This document shows positions 9,613-19,389 of a stretch of 64,000 nt of DNA, piece by piece; position 1 is the stretch's first letter, and every line of letters begins with the position of its first letter. The translations under genes were made by a program, and so were the position numbers. Below the pieces are notes generated by a model, which was not told the origin of the DNA, ran no database searches, and saw nothing but the letters and a program-made list of their open reading frames with translations. This stretch comes from Trichobilharzia szidati. Lineage: Eukaryota; Platyhelminthes; Trematoda; Strigeidida; Schistosomatidae. The stretch is from contig OX235271.1 of the NCBI GenBank assembly GCA_944472155.2, positions 28,032,977 through 28,096,976 of the forward strand, read 5' to 3'.

Positions 9613-9668
9613 GCTTTCGTGATCCCTCTGGAAAACATCCCTCATCAGCGCAATTTTTAGCGTAAAGT
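9613..9668 (-). ncRNA. Hammerhead ribozyme candidate, PLE-2 class (best core)
   Basis: Minus strand: TTTA, closed stem I CGC...GCG, CTGATGA (plus tcatcag at 9642-9648), a stem II region, GAAA (plus tttc at 9615-9618), then GC. This copy alone keeps both conserved boxes intact. Stem II is partly mutated here but strong in sister copies (GTTGTCC/GGATGAC). Stem III is very short. Confidence 0.55.
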
Positions 9669-9989
9669 GAACTGATTCAAATTTCTTCATGAGTGATAAA
9701 ATTCCGTCTCCCGGTAACCATCTTTACATATGTATTCATCATTTCCTATTGACTTGGATTTGAAACTTTCTCGCCACATGATTTACTCTTTGTTAGTTGG
9801 TATATTTCATCCATATTAACATGTTTGTTAATCGCAAATTCGTTTGAGTACCAGGCTTCTAGGAATTCCCTGACTGCAATTTTGGTGTTTCCCCTGTCTA
9901 AAATTTCGACATTATCCCAATCGTCAAATTGGTGTCCATAATTATCTATACACATTGGTATGAAAGAACATATATCATGTCTATCTATA

Positions 9990-11331
9990 GAACTTTTAAG
10001 GAAATTAAATTACCTAACAGAATCATGCAACCATTTAATCAATTCGTCAATCCAATTTTTAGAGAAAATCAGAAAGCATTCAAGTAGAAGACAATGAAAT
10101 AATGGTGTACTTTGATGTCACAGCATTATATACTTCAATTAGTCCAAAACTAGCAACAGAAACTATGCAACAATTACTCTATTGTGATGAAAACATAAAA
10201 ACGCAATGTTCAACTTCGATAGAACTCATAAAATTATGCCTTACAACATACTTCCAATTCAATACTCGAATATATGAACAAATAAAAGGAACACCAATGG
10301 GATCATCACCCATATCAGGATTAATAGCTGAAGCCGTCAGGCAATGATCAGAATTAATAGCTCTACCTATAATTAAACCAAAAATCTCTGTACCTTACGT
10401 TGATGATACATTTGTATTAATTAAGAGAAACGATTTAGAATATACGCATAAATTAATAAACAACATATGTGAAGACATCAAATTCACAAGAGAAGAAGAA
10501 TTAGATAACAAAATCCCATTTTTAGATGTCTTAATCAGGAGAACTAACACAGGAGATTTAGAAACACAAGTATATAGAAAATCAGCACAACCACAGATCA
10601 AATACTCAACTATACTAGCAATAATCCAGTTACTCACTCACAAACGAAACTGTGTGCAGACATTGTTTAGAAGAGTTCAAACACACTGTAGCACTAATCC
10701 AATGTTGAAAAGAATGGAAGAAAAGTACCTACAAACAGTCTTCAAAAAGAATGGTTATCCACAAAATTTCATCAAAAAGTGTTTAAAGTCGAATCACAAC
10801 ACCAACAAGGAACCATCATCAAAGACCACAAGAAAAATCATCCCACCATATATAAGCAAAAATATCTCTGAAATAACAGCCAGAATAGTGAGACCATTAG
10901 AAATAGATATAGCACACAAGCCAGTCAAATCACTTCATTCGATATTGTGCAAACCGAAAGACCCATCCAACAGAAAAAGGAGATAAAATTAATACCATTC
11001 ACAAAATAAACTATATGGACTGTAACAGGAATTACATCGGCCAAAGTGGGCGTCCCCTTCGAATCAGAATCCAGGAACACAAATCAGCTGTCGAAAGACA
11101 TGACATATATATTCTTTCATATCAGTGAATGCAGATAATTATGGTCATCAATTTGATTGGGATAATGTCGAAATTTTAGACAGGGGAAACACCAAAATTG
11201 CAGTCAGGGAATTCCTAGAAGCCTGGTACTCAAACGAATTTGCGATTAACAAACATGTTAATATGGATGAAATATACCAACTAACAAAGAGTAAATCATG
11301 TGGCGAGAAAGTTTCAAATCCAAGTCAATAG
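9990..11331 (+). pseudogene. PLE-2 RT and GIY-YIG endonuclease, broken
   Basis: Parts in order: RENQKAF, then FDVTALYTSI (motif A, near 10108-10140), GTPMGSSPISG (10290-10322), a frame break near 10345, YVDD (10396-10407), IPFLDVLIRR (about 10512-10541), KNGYPQNFIKK, then the endonuclease part NYIGQSGRPLRIRIQEH (about 11029-11080), another break near 11125, and a C-terminal domain ending at 11331. At least three frame interruptions, so not functional. It differs from PLE-1 in the endonuclease signature (C-x2-C then YIGQSGR). Confidence 0.8.
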
Positions 11332-11410
11332 GAAATGATGAATACATATGTAAAGATGGTTACCGGGAGACGGAATTTTATCACTCATGAAGAAATTTGA
11401 ATCAGTTCAC

Positions 11411-11465
11411 TTTACGCCAAAATTTGCGCTGAAGGGGGATGTTGTCCAGAAGGATGACGAAAGCT
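11411..11465 (+). ncRNA. Hammerhead ribozyme candidate, PLE-2 class
   Basis: TTTA (11411-11414), CGC/GCG closed stem I (11415-11417 and 11426-11428), CTGAAGG (one change from CTGANGA), stem II GTTGTCC with GGATGAC, GAAA (11459-11462). Stem III is minimal. Confidence 0.5.
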
Positions 11466-11507
11466 TCGCAACTAAACCAACCAGCTCGGAGAACACTAAT
11501 AATTACA

Positions 11508-11519
11508 GATAAACTGAAT
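11508..11519. repeat. Right target-site duplication of PLE-2 copy 1
   Basis: Direct copy of 9551-9562 (gataaactgaat), immediately after the 3' terminus of the element. Confidence 0.6.
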
Positions 11520-11799
11520 GTCAGGGAAATTAGTAAGGATAATAATACAAATTCATGAATTTCTAGTGTCTACGGAAGACTAGAGTAATAGTAGTGGCTG
11601 GACTTGCTTCTTTTCCATGCAAAGCACTGGTTGCTTCATGCGACTTGCTGCAGCCTCTGCTGTTTGTAGCGTGCTGTATCTCGATGTTTTCGGTAATTTA
11701 TTTGGTACCCCGTAGATGATCGAGAAGGATTATTCATTGATGGCTGCCTTTGTGGCCAGTTTGGACCAGGTGCTGTAATGTCGAAATGTTGATGGTTTT
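11520..11799. other. No feature recognised
   Basis: Mixed-composition sequence, somewhat less AT-rich than its surroundings, without frames longer than about 60 residues and without a match to the families named here. Confidence 0.45.
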
Positions 11800-12130
11800 T
11801 ACTACACCTTTACTTCACCATACTGGGAAATGTTCTCAAGCACGAAAAATCAAGTTGCTAGGGCAATGGTCAATATAACTCGCTCCACAAGTGCACACAA
11901 TTAAAAGTGGCTAGTCTAAGCACTTCATCTTTCAGTTGAGGAATCGCCATCGGTCGTTTAGAAAATATGACTTGTAGTTTACCAGCATTGAAAGTTCTTT
12001 GAATAGATATTCTTAACTTGTTATTAATTATTTCACTAGGTGCGTCACTCCTGAATCGCAGTCGTATAAATGAAGGCTTCATATTTACAGATGGAGAATA
12101 GTCATTTTGTGCTTTCTTGATCATGTGTAT
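11800..12130 (-). pseudogene. PLE-1-type ORF fragment
   Basis: Minus strand: IRLRFRSDAPSEIINNKL, ISIQRTFNAGKLQVIFSKRP and NCVHLW, matching the stretch between RT and endonuclease and the first part of the GIY-YIG domain. Stops follow after SELY. Joined at its 5' side to an inverted PLE-1 terminal segment, as in the 6.3 kb copy. Confidence 0.65.
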
Positions 12131-12345
12131 CTTGACGATTATTCAGTTTTTCTACTAGTCCTATGATTTCACACCCTTTCCAAGTTCTATACAACCTATA
12201 AATTATTCTTTATATGACAGTGATTGTTTTGCCACTTGACATTTAACTATGATTATAATCACAAACATTTTAATTCCACTTTATACACCGATTATTACGT
12301 CATGTATAAGCACTTATGATTCAGTTCCCTCACTGCATATAATTT
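12131..12345 (+). repeat. Inverted PLE-1 terminal segment
   Basis: Starting with tcttgacgattattcag and continuing through aactatgattataatcac, it matches 8230-8450. It ends before the hammerhead-like fold. Confidence 0.65.
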
Positions 12346-12800
12346 TGTGGTTCATCAGAAGGGCAGTATAATCGTTGTGTGTATCGATTATTTTTTCGCA
12401 TTTGGGTAGTCGCATCTTTATTAATGGACTGAATGCTGATGCAGGCACTCGGCAGCTTGTGCCATTTTTGTTCCGGTGTGAGACAAGTGATGTATGTTAT
12501 GCTGCTTCCCTCCTCTCTAACGTACGTCAATGAGTCGTGGCTGTCGAAAGAGGAAGGTATAAACAGTTGAATGTAACACAACCGCGATAAACTGTTTTTC
12601 TGTGGCGAAGATGATGGATTTCACTTGTTTTTTAAGTCTATCACAGGTACCGTGGTGTGTTAAAAACGGGCGAATTATTTCATAGGCACTTTTGTCGCGT
12701 ATAATTAAAATATTGTGAGATATTAGGTAGTTTTGTTGGATAATGATGTTGGGTAGTATCCGTCTCATTTCCTCAGCAAATGGGCCACACACAAAGAGAG
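12346..12800 (-). pseudogene. Orphan coding-like segment, unrecognised
   Basis: Two overlapping minus frames (12517-12792 and 12330-12581) read like one protein interrupted by a frame change near 12560: GPFAEEMRRILPNIIIQQ, IIRPFLTHHGTCDRLKK, then LTYVREEGSSITYITC and TPEQKWHKLPSACI. Composition is less AT-driven than nearby spurious frames. I cannot assign a family. It could be a host exon, an N-terminal part of a retroelement protein, or chance. Confidence 0.35.
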
Positions 12801-12959
12801 TGTATTAACAAAGTAGGATCTGGATAACTGACCATCATACTAATAACTCGTAGGAAGATGTTTGCATCTTTCAATCATCACCCAAATGGCAGACCATCAG
12901 TTAGCAGATCTGACTTTCGATTACTGCCTAATTTGGGCTGTATCATCACTTGTGAAATT
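12801..12959. other. No feature recognised
   Basis: Short spacer between the orphan frames and a LINE-B fragment. Confidence 0.4.
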
Positions 12960-13215
12960 TCAGTTGTGTGAACTACACGAAGGATCTGCACTCAGGAGAC
13001 CGTCGGATGACATTATACTCCATGAAGGTCATCAGGTTGGACACGAATGGAAAAAGGCAAATTGGGCTTGATCTGATTGTAACACGGAGAAGATCTTATG
13101 AGAAGGGAATACATTTTGTTGGTAGTCGTGAAGTCAGCTAAAAAAGATACCAGAGAAGAGGATACAATAGCAACATGCTGTCGAAGCCCTATGATCCATC
13201 CAGGGGAATAATGAT
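12960..13215 (+). repeat. LINE-B 3' fragment (degenerate)
   Basis: aggagaccgtcggatgacat near 12994 and gaagccctatgatccatcc near 13182-13200 match the end of LINE-B. No frame survives. Confidence 0.55.
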
Positions 13216-13227
13216 AACACAGTTGCA

Positions 13228-14960
13228 TAATCTTTAATAATAATAATAATTTGCTTTATTCCAGAAACAGTACTAGTGGTACAGTGTGGTATTTTCAGCA
13301 CATATCTACAATATTTGCATCTAATTTTATCCAACGTTTAAAAGGAGTATTTCAAAAAAATAATAAGTATAAAGACAACAACAGCAAAAACAAAACACAA
13401 AAAACACAAAATAATTTTTAAAAAACCCGAAAAAATACCAAGAAGTAGAAAGGAAAATAAACAGCATAAAATAATATCTCAGTATTGGGTAGTGGAAGCT
13501 ATGATATGATTATGCATGGTGACAGTAAAGCTATAGTCATACAAGAAGTTATGAAATGATATAAAAGAATGTTTATCGTCAAGATGATCAGTTAATTTAG
13601 GTTGAAACAACTCTAAATAATCATACAAAAACATTTCAGGGTTGTTGTTTTGTTTGTTATTGTCAGGTCTAATGCGGTGTTTGTAGTGGTAGTGTGAGTA
13701 ATCCTGAATATTACAAAATTTTAAGATGGTGATAATGGCTTTCACAACCAAGATTGTCAGTTAATGTTGCCGAACAAAAAAAAACAAACAACAACCACAA
13801 AACTAATAATTACACGACGGTTAATGACAGGACAATTTTGTAATACTCATGGTGCTAATATAGTCGGAACCAGTAGATACACAAAAGAAGGAATACAGTG
13901 AAGTACAAAAAGTGAGCCAATGTTAATAATTTAGGTAACTAAGTATGTTTAAGAAGGAGTTCACTATAGAATACAAAATAAGAGAGAAATAAAAGAGCCT
14001 AAAATTATGTCATTAATAACAAAGCAAGTCATAGGTTTCACGCTTAACATTGTCTCTGTCACTTAGAACACGGGCCGAATGTGGTATCGTTGAGTTCCTG
14101 TACCTGGTTGTACGAGCATAGATTATTTTATACTGATTTCTGGTTTTACTTGATGAGATACAAGGCGAGAGTTGGGAATAGAGGGGTTGTTGGGGGTCGG
14201 AGAGTATGGTTTTAGACCATTTTTCGCATGTATTCAGATGCCTTTCAACTAATGTAGTGACGAGCTGACTGAGTTTTACACCACTAGTCCTACTAGCTAC
14301 CTTTAACATCCTTCTCAGGATGGTATAGTCCTTTTTCAGTAGCCCAGGAAAGATTAACGGGGAGCAGTAAAGTAGAATAGGTAAGATACAAGAGTTGACA
14401 AATTGTGGAAGTAGAGGTTGGGTGATTCCAGATTGTCTTAGTTTCTTAATGTAGTAGGTTAGACAGTAAACTTTCTTAGAAATCATTAGGATATGAGATG
14501 TCCAAGTAAGGTTGGAAGATAGAACTAGACCGAGGTATTTCGCATTAGATTTAGTTTCAGTTTTAGTCCCCTCAATGCAACAGGCTTCATAAGGACTTAC
14601 TAGTGTTTGCAGATCTCGTTTATTCCTAAAGGAGAAGTCAATAGTCTGACATTTTGAGGGATTCAGCATGAGACCATTTAGTTTAGACCACTGACTGATG
14701 TCCAACAGGAAGCTATTTAATTTGAGACAGTCTGACTACGACTTAACGGGAAGCGAAGCAGTCAGGTCATCTGCATATTTGACGAAGTTGATTTCGTCTG
14801 AAAGAGGTAAGTCATGTCAGAAGAAGGAAAAGAGAAACGGAGAGAGAACAGCACCCTGAGGGACTTCAGCTTCAGTAAGCAAAGGAGAGGAAGATACACC
14901 ATTATATACCGTGTGCTGTATCCTATCTGCTTATTCAACAATCTCATTTGCATTTTTCAT
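13228..14960 (-). mobile_element. CR1-like (SR1-type) LINE, 5'-truncated
   Basis: The 3' end lies at 13228 with an AAT-type tail preceded by a ggaataaagcaaatt sequence; the same terminus occurs at 17.15 kb (minus) and 16.8 kb (plus). The RT C-terminal half is at 14013-14800. The A-rich 13330-13480 stretch is 3' UTR. I call it CR1-like from the C-terminal style (SCILPILLYCSPLIFPGLLK). Confidence 0.7.
14013..14800 (-). pseudogene. CR1-like RT, C-terminal half
   Basis: A 230-residue frame (14013-14705): SKLNGLMLNPSKCQTIDF, KYLGLVLSSNLTWTSH, YYIKKLRQSGI, LLYCSPLIFPGLLKKDY, ending KRETYDLLCY. In another frame upstream (near 14775-14800) FVKYADDLT gives the YADD box, so a frame break lies near 14710. 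Fingers and endonuclease are absent. Dead copy. Confidence 0.75.
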
Positions 14961-15325
14961 GCGATATACTTGAAAAAAGTTTTTCAACGCTTATTGCCTT
15001 CTTTGAAAACCATCATTTTTTAATACTAATTAAAATTCAACAATTCAGACATGTTAATTTTTAAACTTTTGCGTCGAATTTTTGTTCAATCATTCTGTTT
15101 GTTATCTGGTAATCCTTTCAAGGTTAATATACCTCCTGGAAATAGAAAGATAAGTAGAGAAAATGCTAATGAAGAAGTGGGGTTTATTCATTGTGATTAT
15201 CATTCATCTAGCTGTTTATTCCTGATTTATTAATTTCATTTTAAAAATATCAATGTAAACAAAACAAAAGTTTGTTTTCAAATTCGAATATATGACGCGA
15301 ATTTAGTTAGACAACTAGTGACATT
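14961..15325. other. AT-rich stretch, no feature recognised
   Basis: Short frames only; no domain or matched family. Confidence 0.45.
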
Positions 15326-15546
15326 AATTGTTCACGCCACTTCAAACTGAACTATGATTATAATCATAAATATTTTAATTGCATTTCACACATGGATTAT
15401 TATTGAGTGTATTCCTACCTATGATTCAGTTCCCTCACCGGATACAATTTCTTAAAAAAACCCATTTATATACGATTGTATAGCTTGATAATGAATTCGT
15501 TGAGAAGAGTCTCTTCGCTGAATCAGCTGTTCTGATTTTAAGTAAG
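15326..15546 (+). repeat. Solo PLE-1 terminal repeat
   Basis: Matches 8335-8545: gattataatcataaatattt, then tccctcaccggatac, then the hammerhead-like region (15481-15520). No ORF attached. Confidence 0.65.
15481..15520 (+). ncRNA. Hammerhead ribozyme candidate, solo PLE-1 terminus
   Basis: TAGC (15481-15484) can pair with GCTG (15517-15520) using a U-G pair. Core TTGATAA is decayed, GAAA reads GAGA. Degraded relative of 8477-8517. Confidence 0.4.
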
Positions 15547-15556
15547 CACCTGAATC

Positions 15557-16378
15557 GAAGACTTACAAGCGAGAACCGACAAACTGGTCGGAGAAGCAGC
15601 AAAGACAGGACTCCAGGTGAACATAGACAAGACGGAGGTTATGAAAATAACCACCACCACCACCAACAACAACAGCAACATCCACCGCTAACCACCATCA
15701 ACGGGAGGGATTTGAAAGAGGTTACTTCATTCACTCACTTATCTAGGGAGCATTGTCTCAACCACAGGAGGAACGGACGAGGATGTCAAATCGAGCGAGA
15801 ATCGGGAAGGCGAGAAACACATTCATCAACCTGAAACCAATCTGGAAATCTTCCGCTGTCACTCAGCCTGCATCAACAACAAAGTGATTCGGATTTTCAA
15901 TACAAACGTCAAGTCAGTCAGTTCTTCTATACGGATGGATCAGAAACTTGGCCAGTGGGTCACAAAGAATATTTCCAACAGCCTGTTGCAGACCTTTATC
16001 AACAACTGTCTTCGCTGGCTCTATACTCAAGATCAGATGGCCGGAAAGAATCACCTACAAGAAAGTAAGGAAACAAACAAAACAAGAACCAATCGCTCAA
16101 GAAATATGCAGGAGAAAGTGGAGATGGATCGGACACTCGCTGAGGAAGCTGCTGGGTGACATCGCGCGTCAGACCAGTGTTCGAGTGGAACCCGAAAGGA
16201 AAAAGGCGAGTGGGACGTCCAAGAGTGACTTGGAGGAGATCCTGTGAAGAAGAGTTGAAACATTATGGACTAACATGGATGCAGGTGAAAAGTACAGCAG
16301 AAGACGGAAACAAGTGGAGACGTGTAGTTGAAGCCATATGTTCCACTAGGAACCCAATGGAACAATAATAATAATAAA
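15557..16378 (+). mobile_element. LINE-B2 truncated copy with TSD
   Basis: Encodes remnants of the RT C-terminal domain in several frames (15884-16368), ending at ccactaggaacccaatgg and AAT repeats. A 10 bp direct repeat cacctgaatc flanks it (15547-15556 and 16379-16388). It starts at the same point of the family as the independent copy at 58.07-58.85 kb. Inserted just beyond a solo PLE-1 terminus. Confidence 0.78.
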
Positions 16379-16388
16379 CACCTGAATC

Positions 16389-16589
16389 TTTTTTTTGCAA
16401 CAGTAGGTTTCGGGATTACACCATACTCACTTCGTCATGAGAGCAATATTTCAAAATAATGGAGTAGATGTATGGTTTAGGCAGGTGTGTTTTAAGTGAG
16501 ATTTAATTGCGAAGCTTTCATCGTCATTCTCTGGCGGGCACCATCTTCAACGCTAATATCAATGCGAATTAAGACTTCGGTATTCTCCA
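16389..16589. other. No feature recognised
   Basis: Short spacer; possible weak similarity to PLE-2 termini (gcgaagctttcatcgtcatt near 16511) but too short to claim. Confidence 0.35.
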
Positions 16590-16795
16590 TCAATGAATGA
16601 TATAAGTGTCTCTCCTAATGACCTTTTCTGTGATTGGTTGTCCCCAGAACGTCTCACCCTGAGTTTTAACTCAGGTGGGTGCGTACTGATGAAGAGTCCC
16701 AAACTCGGACGATACAGCTGTCCAGTACTCAGAGCCAATTTTCCAATGATTCTCTAACTGGTTTCAGCTCATGATGAAATCCTCCAACCTATTTC
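16590..16795 (+). repeat. SINE-2 copy
   Basis: The 3' part of SINE-2, gggtgcgtactgatgaagag through gttctctaactgg to gatgaaatcctccaacc, includes the hammerhead-like fold at 16683-16728. The tRNA-like head is badly eroded. Confidence 0.65.
16683..16728 (+). ncRNA. Hammerhead ribozyme candidate, SINE-2 class
   Basis: GTACTG (16683-16688) pairs with CAGTAC (16723-16728). Stem II GTCC/GGAC, stem III CAGCTG, cleavage triplet GTC. Core box ATGAAGA departs from CTGANGA at its first base and GAAA reads GATA, so probably inactive. Confidence 0.55.
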
Positions 16796-16855
16796 TCACT
16801 GTATTATAGGTACTGTTTTGTAATAAAGCAAATTATTATTGTTGTTTTTATTATC
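16796..16855 (+). repeat. CR1 3' tail fragment
   Basis: tactgttttgtaataaagca followed by AATT/ATT repeats is the terminus of the CR1-like LINE, here on the plus strand. Confidence 0.5.
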
Positions 16856-16859
16856 GACT

Positions 16860-17830
16860 AGAGAAATCTGAAAAAATTCAGCTACAGGCGGTACAGATGA
16901 GTATGACAAAGGCGAGATAGGTGAGTCAAGGTAGATGCTGACTATTCTGAAGTAACTATGGAAATATTCTGCAATGAGAATAACGATAAGATTCAGATTT
17001 TTGCTACTGGCGTCGAACTGCTGCTTATTTATGGCTCAGATAATTGGCGTGTTATTTAGAGCATTTCCAAAAGTAGACTTTTATCAACAGCTGCTATCAC
17101 TACATAATACAGATTAGATAACCGCCCAGAAAGGATAAGCAACAAGGAATAATAATAATTTGCTTTATTCCAAAACAGTACATGTGATACGGAATGGAAT
17201 TCTCAGCATTTTTACTACAGTATTGCATCCAGTTAGTAATTATCAATAAATAGAACTCCACATAGATTAAGGAAATCTCAGTTCATTATGACAACAACAT
17301 ATTGGGATGTCGGTAGCAAAGCCAAAGCTGAAGTGTTTGAAGGTGTTAGAAAAGTAAGAGCTATCATATTTACTGGCGAAAGCGGAAGAAAGAAACAAAG
17401 CAGCACATAACGGAAAAAAAGAGAGAAAAGGAAAAGAAAGAAAGAAAATGTTGTACCTATTGATGATGTGAGTTGGAAAGACGAGGTCCAGTTGTTCTAC
17501 TGACTATTTAATGAATTATAGGTGTCACGCCTACTGCTTTCTTTATCGCACAGAACACGAGCTAAGTAGGGTAAGGTTGAGTTTTTGTACTTGCTGGTGC
17601 GAGCATATAGTTTTCTATATAGGCTTCTGGTTTTGTCGGATAAGAGGCAATGGGGGGAGAGTTGTGAGTGAAGAGGGTGGTGTGAGTTAGATAAAATGGA
17701 TTTGCAACTGTGACAATGAATTAACCAAGGACCTATTACCCAACAAATATTCCGAAGAAAATGGAGATGGACTGGATACACACTGAAGAGAGACATTTGG
17801 ATGGCGTCAGACGCAAGGTGGCCTCCCTAG
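16860..17830 (+). mobile_element. LINE-B fragment split by a CR1 insertion
   Basis: 16860-17150 (ending aaaggataagcaacaagg) and 17700-17830 (aacaaatattccgaagaaaa onward) are adjacent pieces of LINE-B, separated by a minus-strand CR1 tail fragment. No coding frame survives. Confidence 0.6.
17151..17699 (-). mobile_element. CR1-like LINE 3' fragment nested in LINE-B
   Basis: The 3' tail at 17151-17175 equals that of the 13.2 kb CR1 copy. The minus frame near 17500-17700 (LHSQLSPHC, RKLYARTSKYKNS, LARVLCDKESSRRDTYNSL) matches its C-terminus. A tiny, dead insertion. Confidence 0.65.
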
Positions 17831-17850
17831 TTAAAAAGTAGAATGAGATA

Positions 17851-19226
17851 CAACTGTAACGACAGAAGATAAGGGCCAGGCAACAGATTGTTTTTTAATG
17901 AGAAAATCAGGAGATATCTGCAGATTTCTATGTACATTATTATTAGCGTAATGGTTAGCGGAGAAGCAACGTCTTCTGATTGCTTGTTTTCTTGCTGAAG
18001 GTTATTCTGTTATCTCTTTGTGGCCGTTTCCCAGAAAATTAAGCCATATATCTGAGAATCGTATTTGCACACGTTAAGTCTGCTGTGATTGGCTGGTGAG
18101 TTCCTCAAGGTTAAGCTTTGTTATTGTTATTTCTCATGACCCCGATTTGGGACGTGACACTGATGTAAATTGTTGTCTATACATATGATAGGGAAGATTT
18201 GTAGCTCAGGTGGATGATTTTAATGTGGTTGTGTTCTCTGAGCTTGGTGACTTCAGTGAATCATCAATCAATAGACACATCGAGATAGACAAAATTTATC
18301 AACCAATAAGAAAGAAACCTCACACACACAAAGGGTCAAAGTTCAAGTCAAAGAAAGAATCATTTCCAATACAAGTAACCTAGAAGGTGTGAAAACACAC
18401 AAAAACAACCAATCACGTCCAAGGTCACCCACCAGGAGAGATGATTAATAAACTCGTAGAGAAATCTGAAAGCTCACTTCAAATTGAAGTACACAGATCA
18501 CTAAATTACTTAATTATATAAATCTAGATTTATTGATCTAGTCTGAATTACACACATTCAGCCGTGACTAATTAACAATCTCGTGTATGATGGATGAACC
18601 GATATGACATCTACTACAAACACACGCACACCCATGTCTATAGGCATATTTCTAAATAAAGGTAATGTAATAAAAATAGTATTCTTCTAAAAGATTATAA
18701 ATGCATAGAAGATCTTTCGGGAAATATCAAAATTAGCCTACTACTGTTAAGCATGGTAGTAACAAAACCAGTTGAAAAGTAATACTGGCTTACTGACTGA
18801 CTGACTGACGAGGTAATAAACAGCCTTGTACAGAAGTTCATCAACTCAAATTGTTACTTGCCCACAGTAATAGATGACTGATGAAATAAGGATGTTAGGA
18901 AGATGAGCTGATATATGACAATCTGTTTGTGGTGAGAGTTGGCTGCTAGCCAAAGTTGGTAGACAGTAATTCACGTCAATGTTTATGTCTCCAATATTGG
19001 TGGTTAGAAAATGAGAACAAAGGCTTTCTGTAGGCGGATACAGTTGGCATATGGGTGATCTGACACAGCCACAAAGAGATGCATGGTTAACTTTCTGTGA
19101 GAAACAAGCAATCAGAAGACTGTGTTTTCTACTAACAATAATCTACAATAATGTACATTAAAATCTATAAATATATGTTGATTTTCCTTAATAAACTATC
19201 TGTTGCCTGACCCTTGTCTTCTGTTG
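17851..19226. mobile_element. Element flanked by about 200 bp inverted repeats, type unknown
   Basis: 17855-18065 is imperfectly repeated in reverse complement at about 19015-19226: both arms begin (from outside) tgtaac, then acagaaga and agggyCAGGCAACAGAT and share cttctgattgcttg and tctctttgtggc. The interior holds a PLE-2 relic but no transposase. Either a non-autonomous DNA transposon or two LTRs in opposite orientation (TGTAAC could be an LTR start). Confidence 0.5.
18195..18370 (+). pseudogene. Minimal PLE-2 relic
   Basis: Opens with the PLE-2 outer end (gtagctcaggtggatgattt, 18201-18220, then gtgttctctgagc) and jumps directly to the far C-terminus (IEIDKIYQPIRKK). An extreme 5' truncation carrying the inverted terminal stub. 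Confidence 0.5.
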
Positions 19227-19389
19227 TTACACTACTACACAGATTAACACCTCCTATGGTCGCTACGGGCTGGAGACAGTATTCGTATACTTGAAATGAT
19301 TAAGCTGAAAATCATGACTAGCTATCTGAGGGGAATCGGCAGTGCATAGCATATAATCCACCACTTTTGAATTACACAATTTAAGGTGG

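Larger units (their letters stand above)
9563..11507 (+). mobile_element. PLE-2 copy 1 with 5' inverted terminal segment
   Basis: The left 9563-9986 is the reverse complement of the element's own 3' part (about 11090-11507), including the end of the endonuclease frame. From 9990 the plus-strand body runs through RT and GIY-YIG to the same 3' terminus. A 12 bp direct repeat flanks it. This is the classic PLE layout of an inverted pseudo-LTR followed by a body. It inserted into an older PLE-1-type terminal repeat. Confidence 0.82.
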
